A stretch of 44,854 bases of DNA from CAZPMC01 sp964587755 (GTDB taxonomy: Bacteria; Bacillota; Clostridia; Acetivibrionales; DTU013), in NCBI GenBank assembly GCA_964587755.1, contig CAZPMC010000018.1, positions 1 through 44,854 on the forward strand, given 5' to 3'. The notes under the pieces are model-generated. The model saw only the letters and a list, made by a program, of their open reading frames with translations. It was not told where the DNA came from and ran no database searches. The translations under genes were made by a program, and so were the position numbers. Positions within the stretch are counted from its first letter, which is position 1, and the number at the start of each line of letters is the position of its first letter. Positions 32,256 through 41,814 of the stretch are shown one piece after another.

Positions 32256-34736
32256 TTACTTAAGCAGCTGGTGATTTTCAAAAAAACCCTTCCATGGGTC
32301 ATTGCCGCTGATTCTTAAAAGGGCTTCTTTCATATTAATACCATCAGGAGCAACCGTATCCAGTTCATCCCACGAGATAGGCATGGACACTCGTGCACCT
32401 TTTCTCGCTCTGATGGAATAAGGGGCAATACTTGTGGCACCACGGCTGTTACGAATCCAGTCAATGAATATCCTGTTAGTCCTCTTTGCTTTTCTTACAT
32501 TGCTTGTATAGCGCTCAGGCCATTTACTTTCCATAACCTCGGCAACCCGCCGTGCAAAGTCACGAAAAACGTCCCACGATACACTGGGCTTTAATGGGAC
32601 AACCACATGGTATCCCTTTCCTCCGCTGGTTTTGAGATATGAATTAAGAGACAGTTCCATTAAAATTCCCTTCAAATCCCGCACACCCTGACGCACCGTA
32701 TCAAGCTCCATTCCCTCATCCGGGTCCAAATCAAACACCATTATATCCGGTTTTTCGAGGTCTTCCACCCGGCTTCCCCAAATATGAAATTCCAGTGTGC
32801 CCATTTGGGCTTCTGATATAAGTCCAAGCTCATTTTCAATGTAGAAATACTCTTCAGCATCTTCATTATCACCGGGGACAGGAATTGTGACAATTCCCTT
32901 GCTGCTCGGACCGGGGTGCTTTTTATAAAAGCAGGATTGAGACACTCCCTTGGGGCAGCGCACAATGCTTAAAATTCTATTGCTTAAATAGGGGAGCATA
33001 CGCTTGGAAACTCGTGCGTAATAACGAGCCACATCAGCTTTTGTGATTTCGGGATCTTCAAACATTACTTTATCAGGGCTGGTAATTTTTACTCCTGCAA
33101 TTATGATATTCTCATTGTTCTGTTCAGTATTTTTCTGTTCCTTATAATCCTGCTCCATTGTTTCCTCCGATTCTTCAGGTGGTTCCGGAATTTTGCTTTC
33201 TTCTGCCGGTTCTTTAGCTTGTTCCATTTTTACTTCACTGGGGTTTTTATCTGCCCGGAGCCCTTTAAAGCTGGCTTGTCTTAAGAGGTTCTCTTTTGTC
33301 CATTCTGTAAACTTTATTTCTGCCACAAGCTCTGGTTCAAGCCAGGTGAAATTTTCGTTAGATTTAGGGACAGGCGGGTTTTTGAAAGGAGAAGAGCTTC
33401 TTTTTAAGCTGTCAAATTTCATAGCCAGTTCCTTTTGAACCGGCCTGCTAAAACCGGTACCGGCACGGCCGGTAAATATCAGCTCGTTGTTGTCGTAATA
33501 GCCAAGTAGAAGTGAGCTTACCCCACTTGTTTTTTTATCTGTGAGGGAAAATCCACCTATGACAAATTCCTGCCTTTTATCGCATTTTAGCTTTATCCAA
33601 TCTCCATTTCTAGTTCCGCTGTAGGAGGAATCAACCTTTTTGCCGATGATACCCTCCATACCCAATTTACAGGCGGCTTTGAAGCTCTCTTTTCCGTTTC
33701 CGGCTACGTGTCTGCTATAGTAGAGGTTTTTAGGAGTGTCCTTCATCAAATCAAAAAGAGCATTTTTCCTTTGAATTAAGGGCTGTTCTCGCAAATCATT
33801 GCCATCTAGCGCCAGGAGATCAAAAATAATGTAGGTGAGATTCTGGGCTTGGGTTTTTTTCATGAAATTTTGGAGAGCTTGAAAATCCGTCTTGCCGGAC
33901 TCATCTGTAACTGTCATTTCGCCATCGAGCACCATTGCTCTTCCTCCAGCCAAATCAAGCAGGGAAGAGGCGATAGTTCTAAAACGGTTTGTAAAATCAT
34001 GCCCATTTCTGGTTATAAGCCGGACCCTATTGCCTTCCACAAATGCTATGATTCTGTATCCGTCGTATTTCAGCTCATAAAGCCAATCTTCGCCTTCCGG
34101 GACAGTATTTACAAGCTTAGCGAGCTGTACATCAACTCTGTCAAAGGGGTTAAGCAAGACTTTATCAGCTTCACCTTTTTCAATCTCGCTCATGGTACGT
34201 CCGGTGCGGATACTGGTGGTAAACCCTGATATACCGTCATCGGTCAGTGCAAACTGGTCTTTTTCCTTGAGCAGAAGCCAATTATTCTTTGTGTCGCCGG
34301 ACTTCGCTTTTATCCGCACCAGTGCCCATTTTCCCTTTAGCCTTCTTCCTTTCAGAGTAAACTTAAGAGAGCCTTTTTCGAGTCCTTCTCCCACACCAGA
34401 ATAAGGCTCCCAAGTGCCCTCATCCCACAACATCACTACTCCTCCGCCATATTCGCCTTTCGGAATTGTCCCCTCGAAGTTGCTATATTCCAGAGGGTGA
34501 TCTTCAACCTGCACGGCTAATCTCTTATCCCTGGGATTATAGGAGGGCCCTTTAGGCACTGCCCAGCTTAATAAAGCACCAGCCCATTCAAGACGAAGGT
34601 CATAGTGGTCATTACGTGCTATATGATGCTGGACAACAAACCTGAGAAGGTTCCCGGAGCTCACAGTGCTTCCTTCCGGTTCCAAGGTTTTATCAAAATT
34701 TCTCTTTCGCTTGTATTCATCCAATCTTTCAATCAT
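32256..34736 (-). CDS. ligD: ATP-dependent DNA ligase LigD (phosphoesterase-ligase-polymerase)
   Basis: 826 residues with three domains in order. Phosphoesterase ~20-170: QHHIARNDHYDLRLEW (His38, His44, Asp46) and the KGEYGGG turn. Ligase ~195-500: nucleotidyl-accepting Lys223 in YELKYDGYRI, with DGEM, EGIIGKK and DWIKLK. An acidic, repeat-poor linker ~502-545 follows, then the AEP polymerase ~547-826 with catalytic Asp669 and Asp671 in FDLDPDEG. It repairs double-strand breaks with Ku. The PE-Lig-Pol order is the Pseudomonas-type arrangement rather than the Lig-Pol form of Bacillus. It begins five bases after ku. Confidence 0.96.
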   Translation of the reverse strand: MIERLDEYKRKRNFDKTLEPEGSTVSSGNLLRFVVQHHIARNDHYDLRLEWAGALLSWAVPKGPSYNPRDKRLAVQVEDHPLEYSNFEGTIPKGEYGGGVVMLWDEGTWEPYSGVGEGLEKGSLKFTLKGRRLKGKWALVRIKAKSGDTKNNWLLLKEKDQFALTDDGISGFTTSIRTGRTMSEIEKGEADKVLLNPFDRVDVQLAKLVNTVPEGEDWLYELKYDGYRIIAFVEGNRVRLITRNGHDFTNRFRTIASSLLDLAGGRAMVLDGEMTVTDESGKTDFQALQNFMKKTQAQNLTYIIFDLLALDGNDLREQPLIQRKNALFDLMKDTPKNLYYSRHVAGNGKESFKAACKLGMEGIIGKKVDSSYSGTRNGDWIKLKCDKRQEFVIGGFSLTDKKTSGVSSLLLGYYDNNELIFTGRAGTGFSRPVQKELAMKFDSLKRSSSPFKNPPVPKSNENFTWLEPELVAEIKFTEWTKENLLRQASFKGLRADKNPSEVKMEQAKEPAEESKIPEPPEESEETMEQDYKEQKNTEQNNENIIIAGVKITSPDKVMFEDPEITKADVARYYARVSKRMLPYLSNRILSIVRCPKGVSQSCFYKKHPGPSSKGIVTIPVPGDNEDAEEYFYIENELGLISEAQMGTLEFHIWGSRVEDLEKPDIMVFDLDPDEGMELDTVRQGVRDLKGILMELSLNSYLKTSGGKGYHVVVPLKPSVSWDVFRDFARRVAEVMESKWPERYTSNVRKAKRTNRIFIDWIRNSRGATSIAPYSIRARKGARVSMPISWDELDTVAPDGINMKEALLRISGNDPWKGFFENHQLLK

Positions 34737-34741
34737 ATAGA

Positions 34742-35515
34742 TTATGCTGTTTCCGTTCTCCCCTTTGCTTTTTCAACACTGGCCTTCAGTGCTTCCATCA
34801 GATCAATCACTTTGCCCGGGCTCTCTGATTCCGCTGCTACAATTTCCTTACCGGAGATTTTTCTTTCGATGAGCTCTTGAAGTTTTGTCTGGTATTCATC
34901 TTTGTATTGAGTGGGGTCAAAGGGCGTATCCATCGAATTAATTAAAAGCTTAGCCATATTGAGCTCCGCTTCCGAGACTTCCGGCTTAGAGTACTGCTTT
35001 TGAAGCGCCTTTACATCGTCGGCATAAAACATTGTGGAAATTAGTATACCATCCTCCCGGGGGATAATCGCCATTAGGGTGTCCTTCGTTCCCATGACAG
35101 CTTTACCTATGGCTATTTTTTGCTCACCCATCAAGGCTACACGAAGCAGTTCAAAAGCCTTCTCGCCGCCTGTCTCGGGGACAGCCTGATAAGTTCTGTC
35201 GTAGTAGACAGGCGAAATTTGGTTTAGTTGTGCAAAGTGGAGTATTTGAATGGATTTCTCCTTTTCAGTCTTAATCTTTTCAATTTCATCTTCTGTTATC
35301 ACCACATATTTTCCCTTATCATATTCAAAGCCTTTTACTATGTCTTCTGACTTAATCTCTTTACCGCAGTGGGCGCAGGTTTTTTTGTAGCGGATACGGC
35401 TGTTGTCTTCCTTGTGCAGTTGATTGAAACGGATGTCATTGTCCTGTGTGGCTGTGTACATGGCAATGGGAATTGCAACCATGCCGAATGTTATTACTGA
35501 TTTGCGGGATACCAT
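34742..35515 (-). CDS. ku: DNA end-binding protein Ku
   Basis: 257 residues. The homodimeric Ku ring that loads LigD onto broken ends. RKSVITFGMVAIPIAMYTAT and IRFNQLHKEDNSRIRYKK are canonical, followed by a CAHC-type element, IVKGFEYDKGKYVVI, and a helical C-terminus that ends in a basic tail. ATG 35515 is used because GGAGGTG lies six bases upstream and covers the more upstream in-frame ATG. First gene of a ku-ligD operon. The 326-base gap upstream to the tRNA holds only the tRNA terminator and no gene I can support. Confidence 0.95.
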   Translation of the reverse strand: MVSRKSVITFGMVAIPIAMYTATQDNDIRFNQLHKEDNSRIRYKKTCAHCGKEIKSEDIVKGFEYDKGKYVVITEDEIEKIKTEKEKSIQILHFAQLNQISPVYYDRTYQAVPETGGEKAFELLRVALMGEQKIAIGKAVMGTKDTLMAIIPREDGILISTMFYADDVKALQKQYSKPEVSEAELNMAKLLINSMDTPFDPTQYKDEYQTKLQELIERKISGKEIVAAESESPGKVIDLMEALKASVEKAKGRTETA

Positions 35516-35803
35516 AGAAAACACCTCCGCATTTAGTGTTTCCGACAGAATTATAAGTATGCGGATTAGTGTTTGGTATTATGATATCAGCGACGCTACT
35601 CTGTAAGCTAATGTACCACAGATACAAGATAAGGCCACGCTTTGGCTAAACCCCTGAAATTAACAGTTTTCAGAGCAAAGTGTAGGGGCTTGAATCCCTT
35701 CTATCAGAAGACGGATATGCCCTATCGTATGCTCTCTCAAATCAAAGTCAGGATAGCGGATACACCATTCATAGCAAATACCCCTTACCGCCAATACGAA
35801 ATG

Positions 35804-35833
35804 CTGAAAAGCCTGATAAATCAGGCTTTTCAG
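35804..35833 (-). terminator. Terminator downstream of tRNA-Ser(CGA)
   Basis: A perfect 13-base inverted repeat, CTGAAAAGCCTGA and TCAGGCTTTTCAG, around a four-base loop, eight bases beyond the CCA end of the tRNA. Confidence 0.75.
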
Positions 35834-35841
35834 ACGAAATT

Positions 35842-35930
35842 TGGCGGAGAGGGTGGGATTCGAACCCACGTGCGCTTGCGCGCAAACTGATTTCGAGTCA
35901 GCCCCGTTATGACCACTTCGATACCTCTCC
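35842..35930 (-). tRNA. tRNA-Ser (anticodon CGA)
   Basis: An 89-base class II tRNA with encoded CCA. Acceptor GGAGAGG pairs with CCTCTCC, the anticodon loop is CTCGAAA with the anticodon at 35893-35895, the variable arm is long and G/C-rich (TGCGCGCAAGCGCA), and the T-loop is GTTCGAATC. Its 5' end lies five bases after the tadA stop codon on the same strand. Confidence 0.97.
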
Positions 35931-35935
35931 GTATT

Positions 35936-36475
35936 TTATTCAGTTTTCTCCTGCCTTTTTGTCTGGCGCAGCTCTTTAAAAAACTCCCTGAGGATGCCTG
36001 AGCACTTTTCCTCCAGTACCCCCCATATCACATCGACTTGGTGATTGAATTCCTTCACTCTGAAAACATCAATTACCGAGCCTGCGGCTCCTGCTTTCAG
36101 GTCCGATGTGCCGATGTACAGATTTCTGATGCGTGCCTGTATGATAGCTCCCGCACACATGGTGCATGGCTCAAGAGTGACATATAGGTCGCAATCCGTC
36201 AGCCGCCAGGAGCCAAGCTTTTTTGAGGCTCTTTTTATGGCTGTCATTTCTGCATGGAGGGTCGAGTCATTTTTTGCTTCTTTTTCATTGTGACCGCGGG
36301 AAACAATCACACCGTCCTTAACGATAACCGCCCCAACAGGCATTTCACCTTTTTTTTGAGCCTTTTCTGCTTCCTTTAAAGCCTGTTCCATAAACCCTTC
36401 GTGAATTGGGGAATAATTGCAGCCAGCTTTATAAACCAAGGTCATACCCCCTAATTTTAAAGGCAAGAAGAACAA
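35936..36475 (-). CDS. tadA: tRNA-specific adenosine deaminase
   Basis: It converts A34 to inosine in tRNA-Arg(ACG). Up to 179 residues. The zinc site is HAE in TLHAEMTAIKRA and PCTMC in LEPCTMCAGAI; GEMPVGAVIVKDGVIVSRGHN is the conserved substrate-loop region. The start is uncertain: the long form begins at 36475, ATG 36445 has an AGGGGG too close, and ATG 36391 (MEQALKEAEKAQ) fits the usual family start with AAGGG just before it. It is followed at five bases by tRNA-Ser(CGA), so the two may share a transcript. Confidence 0.93.
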   Translation of the reverse strand: MFFLPLKLGGMTLVYKAGCNYSPIHEGFMEQALKEAEKAQKKGEMPVGAVIVKDGVIVSRGHNEKEAKNDSTLHAEMTAIKRASKKLGSWRLTDCDLYVTLEPCTMCAGAIIQARIRNLYIGTSDLKAGAAGSVIDVFRVKEFNHQVDVIWGVLEEKCSGILREFFKELRQTKRQEKTE

Positions 36476-36529
36476 ATAGAATTATACTACAAAGGTATTA
36501 AAGAATCAATTGTTTCATCACCTGGAGGT

Positions 36530-36640
36530 TAATCTGTTTCCGATGCTGTAGATGATTTTGAAAGGAAGAATAATCAGATATATAAATGCCATAACTATCA
36601 TTTCTACTAACATGTTCATATAGTTATTGAATCGTTCCAT
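36530..36640 (-). CDS. Small membrane peptide, 36 residues
   Basis: ATG 36640 is preceded by GGAGT eight bases upstream. The product has a short polar head, MERFNNYMNMLVEM, then one hydrophobic span, IVMAFIYLIILPFKIIYSI, and an ETD tail ending at TAA. Single-span composition plus a good ribosome site in an otherwise empty gap make it credible. It lies upstream of tadA on the same strand, 55-140 bases away depending on the tadA start. Confidence 0.55.
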
Positions 36641-36743
36641 AAAAAATCACTCCAAAAACATTTTTATCTATTGTTATCTTCGACAGTAGTTTTCCCTTTT
36701 ATAATAAAAAGTATGTTAAAATTACGTTACAATTCCTTATCAT

Positions 36744-36772
36744 TTGACAAAAGTGGTATAATCTTTTTATAT
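36744..36772 (+). promoter_or_regulatory. asnA promoter
   Basis: TTGACA (36744-36749), 17 bases, TTATAT (36767-36772). A TATAAT at 36757 is too close to this -35 box and may be incidental. The leader would be very short. Confidence 0.55.
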
Positions 36773-36792
36773 ATTTCTGGGGAGGCGATGCA

Positions 36793-37815
36793 ATGAGGAT
36801 AAGGTCGAAAAATCTTGTTGTTCCTGAGGGCTACAAATCTGTGTTAAATATAAAAGATACAGAAATTGCAATTAAATTGATAAAGGATAGTTTTGAAGAC
36901 ATATTGGCAAAGGAATTGAATTTGACCAGGGTGTCCGCACCGTTGTTCGTTAGGCCGGAATCAGGGTTAAATGACGATTTGAACGGGGTCGAGAGACCTG
37001 TATCCTTTGATGTGCCTGATGCAGGGGGAGGAAAGGTTGAGATAGTACATTCCCTGGCAAAGTGGAAGAGGTTGGCTCTTAAAAGGTATGGATTTACCAC
37101 GGGAGAAGGAATTTACACCGACATGAACGCCATAAGGCGTGATGAGGTGCTGGATAATCTGCATTCATGCTATGTGGATCAGTGGGATTGGGAGCTTATT
37201 CTCGAGAAAGAGGAGCGTAACGAAGAAACCCTTATAAAAATTGTAAAGAAGATTTATTCAGTATTCAAGAAAACCGAGGATTTGGTTTGCAAAGCTTACC
37301 CCGAGCTTTTACGCTATCTGCCTGAAGAAATATCTTTTATCACAACTCAGCAGTTGGAAGACATTTATCCCAAGCTTACGCCTAAAGAGAGGGAAGATGC
37401 AATTGCCAAGGAAAAGAAAGCAGTTTTCATAATGAAGATAGGCGGGGTCTTAAAATCCGGCATAAAGCACGATGGAAGAGCACCGGACTATGATGATTGG
37501 GAGCTTAACGGAGATATTATTTTCTGGTATCCTGTTTTAAACAAAGCTTTCGAAATATCATCAATGGGTATCAGGGTAGATGAGAATTCCCTTGCCAAAC
37601 AGCTGAAGATAGCAGGCTGTGAGGAACGCAAGGAGCTGCCCTTTCATAAGGATGTTCTGGAAAAAAGACTGCCATATACTGCCGGAGGCGGTATAGGACA
37701 GTCCAGAATATGCATGTTCTATCTTAGCAAAGCCCACATTGGGGAGGTTCAGGCTTCCCTATGGCCTGATGATATGGTTGAGGATTGCTGCCAATACAAT
37801 ATTCAATTGCTATGA
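36793..37815 (+). CDS. asnA: Aspartate--ammonia ligase
   Basis: 340 residues. It makes asparagine from aspartate, ATP and ammonia and is a class II aminoacyl-tRNA synthetase relative. Family blocks are LTRVSAPLFVRPESGLNDDLNGVERPVSF (early), SLAKWKRLALKRYG, YTDMNAIRRDE, HSCYVDQWDWE and the C-terminal LPYTAGGGIGQSRICMFYL. A GGGGAGGCG ribosome site precedes ATG 36793. It converges with topB and the two genes overlap by six bases. Confidence 0.96.
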   Translation: MRIRSKNLVVPEGYKSVLNIKDTEIAIKLIKDSFEDILAKELNLTRVSAPLFVRPESGLNDDLNGVERPVSFDVPDAGGGKVEIVHSLAKWKRLALKRYGFTTGEGIYTDMNAIRRDEVLDNLHSCYVDQWDWELILEKEERNEETLIKIVKKIYSVFKKTEDLVCKAYPELLRYLPEEISFITTQQLEDIYPKLTPKEREDAIAKEKKAVFIMKIGGVLKSGIKHDGRAPDYDDWELNGDIIFWYPVLNKAFEISSMGIRVDENSLAKQLKIAGCEERKELPFHKDVLEKRLPYTAGGGIGQSRICMFYLSKAHIGEVQASLWPDDMVEDCCQYNIQLL

Positions 37816-39981
37816 TTTTTTCCATTTAGACAAAGCTTCGGCCAGTGAGGAGTTTATACCTTCATCCTCCTGCCGGCTGAGGTATCTGTTGACTTCCTTT
37901 CTGCTTACTTGTTTTTCTTTACGTGCGTTAAAGGCCTCCAGCTTCTCACGATAGCCGCATAAACAGAAGAAGCTCTTGTCCTTGCCTTCGCCACGGATTT
38001 CCATCCTTTTATGGCATTGAGGGCAGCGCGCATTGGAAATTATGGACAATGTTTTTCGGTAGCCGCACTCCCTGTCCTGACATACCAACATTTTCCCCTT
38101 CTTACCGTTGACCTCTAGCATGTATTTTCCGCAATCGGGGCACTTTTCTCTTGTCATATTGTCATGCCTGAATACGGCCAGGCTCGAAATAACATCTGAA
38201 ACAAGCTTTGAGGAATAGCTTTTTATTTCATTTACAAATTTGTCTGGGCTCTCCTTTCCCATGCTTATCAATGTGAGACGCTGCTCCCACTTTGCTGTGA
38301 GCGCAGGGGATTTAAGGTCCTCCGGTACCATTTCAACAAGCTGGATGCCTTTAGAAGTGGGGTGTATTTCCTTCCCACGCCTTTCAATGTAAAAGGAGTT
38401 GAACAGCTTTTCTATAATATCGGCCCTGGTGGCAGGAGTCCCCAAACCGCTAGTTTTATCCATAGCCTCTCTCAGGGCATCATTTTCAATAAACTTCCCC
38501 GGGTGCTCCATGGCAGTAAGCAATGTTGCTTCTGTATACCGGGCTGGAGGCTTTGTTTTGCCATTGTTGAGCTGTATGGATGAGATTTTCAGCTTATCAT
38601 TCTTTTTGATATCAGGCAGACTTTGAACACGGTCTTCATCTAATGAGTCCTGTGACGAGTCTTCATTGCCATAAATTGCTTTCCAGCCCTGTGCTGTTAC
38701 AATCTTGCCTTTTGCTGTGAAGATTTCACCGCCGATATCAACCTGTACTGTTGTCTGCATATACTCGTGTGCTGGGCTGAGGACAGCGATAAAGCGACGG
38801 ACGATCAATTCAAAAATCTTCCTCTCATCATAATCAAGATTTCCGAGATTGACATACTGCTCAGTAGGGATGATTGCATGGTGGTCTGTGACCTTACTAT
38901 TGTCAACGAACCTTTTTGTAGTCTTTACTCCACCCCGTAAAAGCGCTGTTACGGCTTCGGTATATGGTCCCGTTGAGATACTTTTTAGCCTTTCGGTAAG
39001 AGTGGGGACAATATCGCTTGTTATATATCGGGAATCGGTTCTTGGATAAGTAACTATTTTATGTGTTTCATAAAGCCTTTGCATGATTTCCAGCGTCTTT
39101 TTTGCAGAGTAATTGTATTTAAGGTTTGCATCCCTTTGAAGCTCTGTTAAATCATAAGCTAAAGGGGGCTGCTCCTGCTTTGCCTCTTTTTTTACATTAA
39201 TAACCGTACCATCTTTACCTTTTATCCTCGAGACAATACTCTCAGCCTGCTGTTTATTGAAAAAACGTGTCTGTCTGCCGTTTTTATCCTGCCAGTGAAG
39301 CGAAATACCATTTGCGTTTGTATTTGCATTAATAGTCCAGAAATCCTTTGGGACAAAACGTTTTATCTCATTCTCTCTTTCAACAATCATAGCAAGGGTA
39401 GGAGTTTGTACTCTTCCGGCAGAAAGCTGGGCGTTGTGCTTACAGGTCAGGGCACGTGTTACATTGAGCCCGACCAGCCAATCAGCCTCAGCCCTGCATT
39501 GGGCTGACTTAAAAAGGTTGATGTAGTCCTGACCGGGCTTAAGGTTGTTGAAGCCGTCTTTAATGGATTTATCCGTTTGGGAGGAAATCCATAAACGCTT
39601 AACGGGCTTTGAAAAGCCTGCTTTTATAATAATCCACCGAGCTACCAGCTCGCCCTCCCGCCCTGCATCCGTAGCAATTACAAGCTGGTCGACATCAGGC
39701 CGCCTAAGAAGACCTTTTACTATAGAGAATTGCTTTGCGGTCTGCTTTATAACCACCAGCTCCATTTTTTTCGGCAGCATGGGGAGAGTGTCAAGGCTCC
39801 ATGTTTTATATTTTTCATTGTACACTTCCGGATCGGCAAGGGTTACCAGATGCCCCAATGCCCATGTAACAATATATTTACTTCCTGAGAGAAAGCCATT
39901 TCCTTTTTGATTGCAGTTTAAAACCCTGGCCAGATCTCTTCCGACTGAGGGCTTCTCGGCTAAAACAAGTGTTTTTCCCAT
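37810..39981 (-). CDS. topB: DNA topoisomerase III
   Basis: 723 residues of a type IA topoisomerase. The Toprim domain opens the protein (LVLAEKPSVGRDLARVL, then TDAGREGELVAR), and the catalytic Tyr is in IVTYPRTDSRYI; LSAGRVQTPTLAMIV and TPATRADIIEKL are also typical. The C-terminus carries two zinc ribbons, CPDCGKYML...CGYRK and CPQCHKRME...CLCGYR. ATG 39981 follows GAGGA by seven bases; the frame is open further upstream without a ribosome site. Its size and the absence of a topA-type tail support TopB. Confidence 0.94.
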   Translation of the reverse strand: MGKTLVLAEKPSVGRDLARVLNCNQKGNGFLSGSKYIVTWALGHLVTLADPEVYNEKYKTWSLDTLPMLPKKMELVVIKQTAKQFSIVKGLLRRPDVDQLVIATDAGREGELVARWIIIKAGFSKPVKRLWISSQTDKSIKDGFNNLKPGQDYINLFKSAQCRAEADWLVGLNVTRALTCKHNAQLSAGRVQTPTLAMIVERENEIKRFVPKDFWTINANTNANGISLHWQDKNGRQTRFFNKQQAESIVSRIKGKDGTVINVKKEAKQEQPPLAYDLTELQRDANLKYNYSAKKTLEIMQRLYETHKIVTYPRTDSRYITSDIVPTLTERLKSISTGPYTEAVTALLRGGVKTTKRFVDNSKVTDHHAIIPTEQYVNLGNLDYDERKIFELIVRRFIAVLSPAHEYMQTTVQVDIGGEIFTAKGKIVTAQGWKAIYGNEDSSQDSLDEDRVQSLPDIKKNDKLKISSIQLNNGKTKPPARYTEATLLTAMEHPGKFIENDALREAMDKTSGLGTPATRADIIEKLFNSFYIERRGKEIHPTSKGIQLVEMVPEDLKSPALTAKWEQRLTLISMGKESPDKFVNEIKSYSSKLVSDVISSLAVFRHDNMTREKCPDCGKYMLEVNGKKGKMLVCQDRECGYRKTLSIISNARCPQCHKRMEIRGEGKDKSFFCLCGYREKLEAFNARKEKQVSRKEVNRYLSRQEDEGINSSLAEALSKWKKS

Positions 39982-40107
39982 AAGCATGTCCTCATTAATC
40001 ATATGTTTTGCAGCATATCTCATTATGTTAAATCAAAGATTCTGCTATTTAATCATAACTTATTTCACAAAGATTTGCACGAAAGCGATAAAAAGCACAA
40101 AATAAAT

Positions 40108-40142
40108 CCCAGAGGACAACATTTTTATGGTCGTCCACTGGG
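40108..40142 (-). terminator. Terminator downstream of hcp
   Basis: On the minus strand CCCAGTGGACGACCAT pairs with ATGTTGTCCTCTGGG around AAAA and is followed by ATTTATTTTG. It lies 54 bases after the hcp stop. Confidence 0.75.
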
Positions 40143-40196
40143 CAAATCAATGTTCTATTTTACTTGATCCTGTCTAGCAATTGACACAGAGCCTCT

Positions 40197-41762
40197 TTAT
40201 CCGAGTATTGCCTTGAGGTCTTCGTCTACAGTAGTTGTAGGCTTCAGGCTAAATTTCTCCACCAGTACATTTAGTACATTAGAAGAGAAGAATGCAGGAA
40301 GTGTAGGACCCACATAAATATTCTTAATCCCAAGGGCAAGAAGAGTAAGTAAAATACATACTGCCTTCTGCTCATACCATGAGAGAACGAGTGTAAGCGG
40401 AAGATCGTTTACGCCGCATTCAAATGCATTTGCAAGCGCCAATGCCACCTGTATTGCTGAATATGCGTCGTTACACTGGCCCATGTCCATAATTCTCGGC
40501 AATCCGCCTATTTCACCGATATCAAGGTCGTTGAAGCGGTATTTACCGCAGGCAAGTGTCAGTATTATAGAGTCCTCGGGAGACTTTTTAACAAATTCGG
40601 TGTAGTAGTTTCTTCCCGGCTTAGCTCCGTCGCAGCCTCCAACAAGGAAGAAGTGCTTGATAGCTCCGTCCTTAACAGCTTGGATGACCTTGTCCGCTAC
40701 GCTGAGAACTGTATTTCGGGCGAATCCTGTTGTAAGAACATCGCCACCGTTTATGCCTGTAAAGTGCTTGTCTTCATCCCGGCCGCCAAGCTCCAGAGCC
40801 TTGTTTATTACAGGTGTAAAGTCCTTTTTGCCGTTCTTGTCAGGAATATGAACAAGTCCCGGATATGCTACAACTTCAGTTGTAAACACTCTGTCCTTGT
40901 AAGAATCCCTTGGAGGCATGAGGCAGTTTGTTGTGAACAAAAATGCTGCAGGAACATCTGCAAATTCCTTTTGCTGATTCTGCCATGCTGTACCGAAGTT
41001 ACCCTTAAGGTGAGCATACTTTTTAAGCTCAGGATATCCATGAGCCGGAAGCATTTCACCGTGAGTGTATATGTTTATGCCCTTTCCTTCTGTTTGCTCA
41101 AGAAGCTGTTTAAGATCATAAAGATCGTGACCGCTGACAACGATAAAAGGTCCCTTTTCAACATTGGTAGTAACCTTTACCGGTACGGGATGACCATATG
41201 CACTTGTATTAGCTTCGTCAAGCAATGCCATACACTTGAGGTTTATTTGACCGAATTCCATTAAAAGCTCAAGCCATTCATCAACAGTGTGTTCGTCTCC
41301 AATAGCTTTCATTCCTTTATAGAACCAAGCTGTTACCTCAGGGTCCTCCTTGCCCAGAACATATGCATGCCAGCCGTATGCAGCCATACCACGAAGTCCT
41401 AATAAAAGTGTCGAACGAAGGGATACAATGTCGGGATCCCCTGACCAAAGCTTGTCCGCCGGGAAGTTTTCTGTACCCCCGAGTTTTTGCGTTTCATCCT
41501 CAATTTCTTGAGTTGTTTCCTTTATTCTATCAATATCAAAGCTTACATTGGTAACAGTAGTAAACAGTCCCTGCATTATTAATGCGTCTGCCTGTTTACT
41601 TGATTTACCGGCCCTTTCGACAGCTCTTGAAAGACCGATAAGCGCTGCTGTAAGTTCATCCTGGCCATTTGCAACAACTGAATTCTTACCACATACCCCA
41701 ACCTTGGTACAACCTTTTCCGCCTACTGTTTGCTCACACTGAAAACAAAACATTTCATTCAT
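40197..41762 (-). CDS. hcp: Hydroxylamine reductase / hybrid cluster protein
   Basis: 521 residues. A cytosolic iron-sulphur-oxygen cluster enzyme that reduces hydroxylamine and, in recent work on relatives, nitric oxide. The N-terminal Cys motif CFQCEQTVGGKGCTKVGVCG (Cys6, 9, 18, 24) is the short anaerobe type. Hybrid-cluster ligand regions include GHDLYDLKQLLEQ, TTNCLMPP, FLVGGCDGAKPGR, LACGKYRFN and LGIKNIYVGPTLPAF. It is divergent from a Crp/Fnr regulator, the usual arrangement for nitrosative-stress control. Confidence 0.96.
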   Translation of the reverse strand: MNEMFCFQCEQTVGGKGCTKVGVCGKNSVVANGQDELTAALIGLSRAVERAGKSSKQADALIMQGLFTTVTNVSFDIDRIKETTQEIEDETQKLGGTENFPADKLWSGDPDIVSLRSTLLLGLRGMAAYGWHAYVLGKEDPEVTAWFYKGMKAIGDEHTVDEWLELLMEFGQINLKCMALLDEANTSAYGHPVPVKVTTNVEKGPFIVVSGHDLYDLKQLLEQTEGKGINIYTHGEMLPAHGYPELKKYAHLKGNFGTAWQNQQKEFADVPAAFLFTTNCLMPPRDSYKDRVFTTEVVAYPGLVHIPDKNGKKDFTPVINKALELGGRDEDKHFTGINGGDVLTTGFARNTVLSVADKVIQAVKDGAIKHFFLVGGCDGAKPGRNYYTEFVKKSPEDSIILTLACGKYRFNDLDIGEIGGLPRIMDMGQCNDAYSAIQVALALANAFECGVNDLPLTLVLSWYEQKAVCILLTLLALGIKNIYVGPTLPAFFSSNVLNVLVEKFSLKPTTTVDEDLKAILG

Positions 41763-41814
41763 TTTTTACTGGCCTCCTTTATAATTTTCAATTCTACGGT
41801 ATAAATTACGGTAC

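Noticed and set aside
35642..35840. Open frames on both strands between ku and tRNA-Ser(CGA)
   Set aside because: They extend into the tRNA, have no ribosome sites and match no family I recognise.
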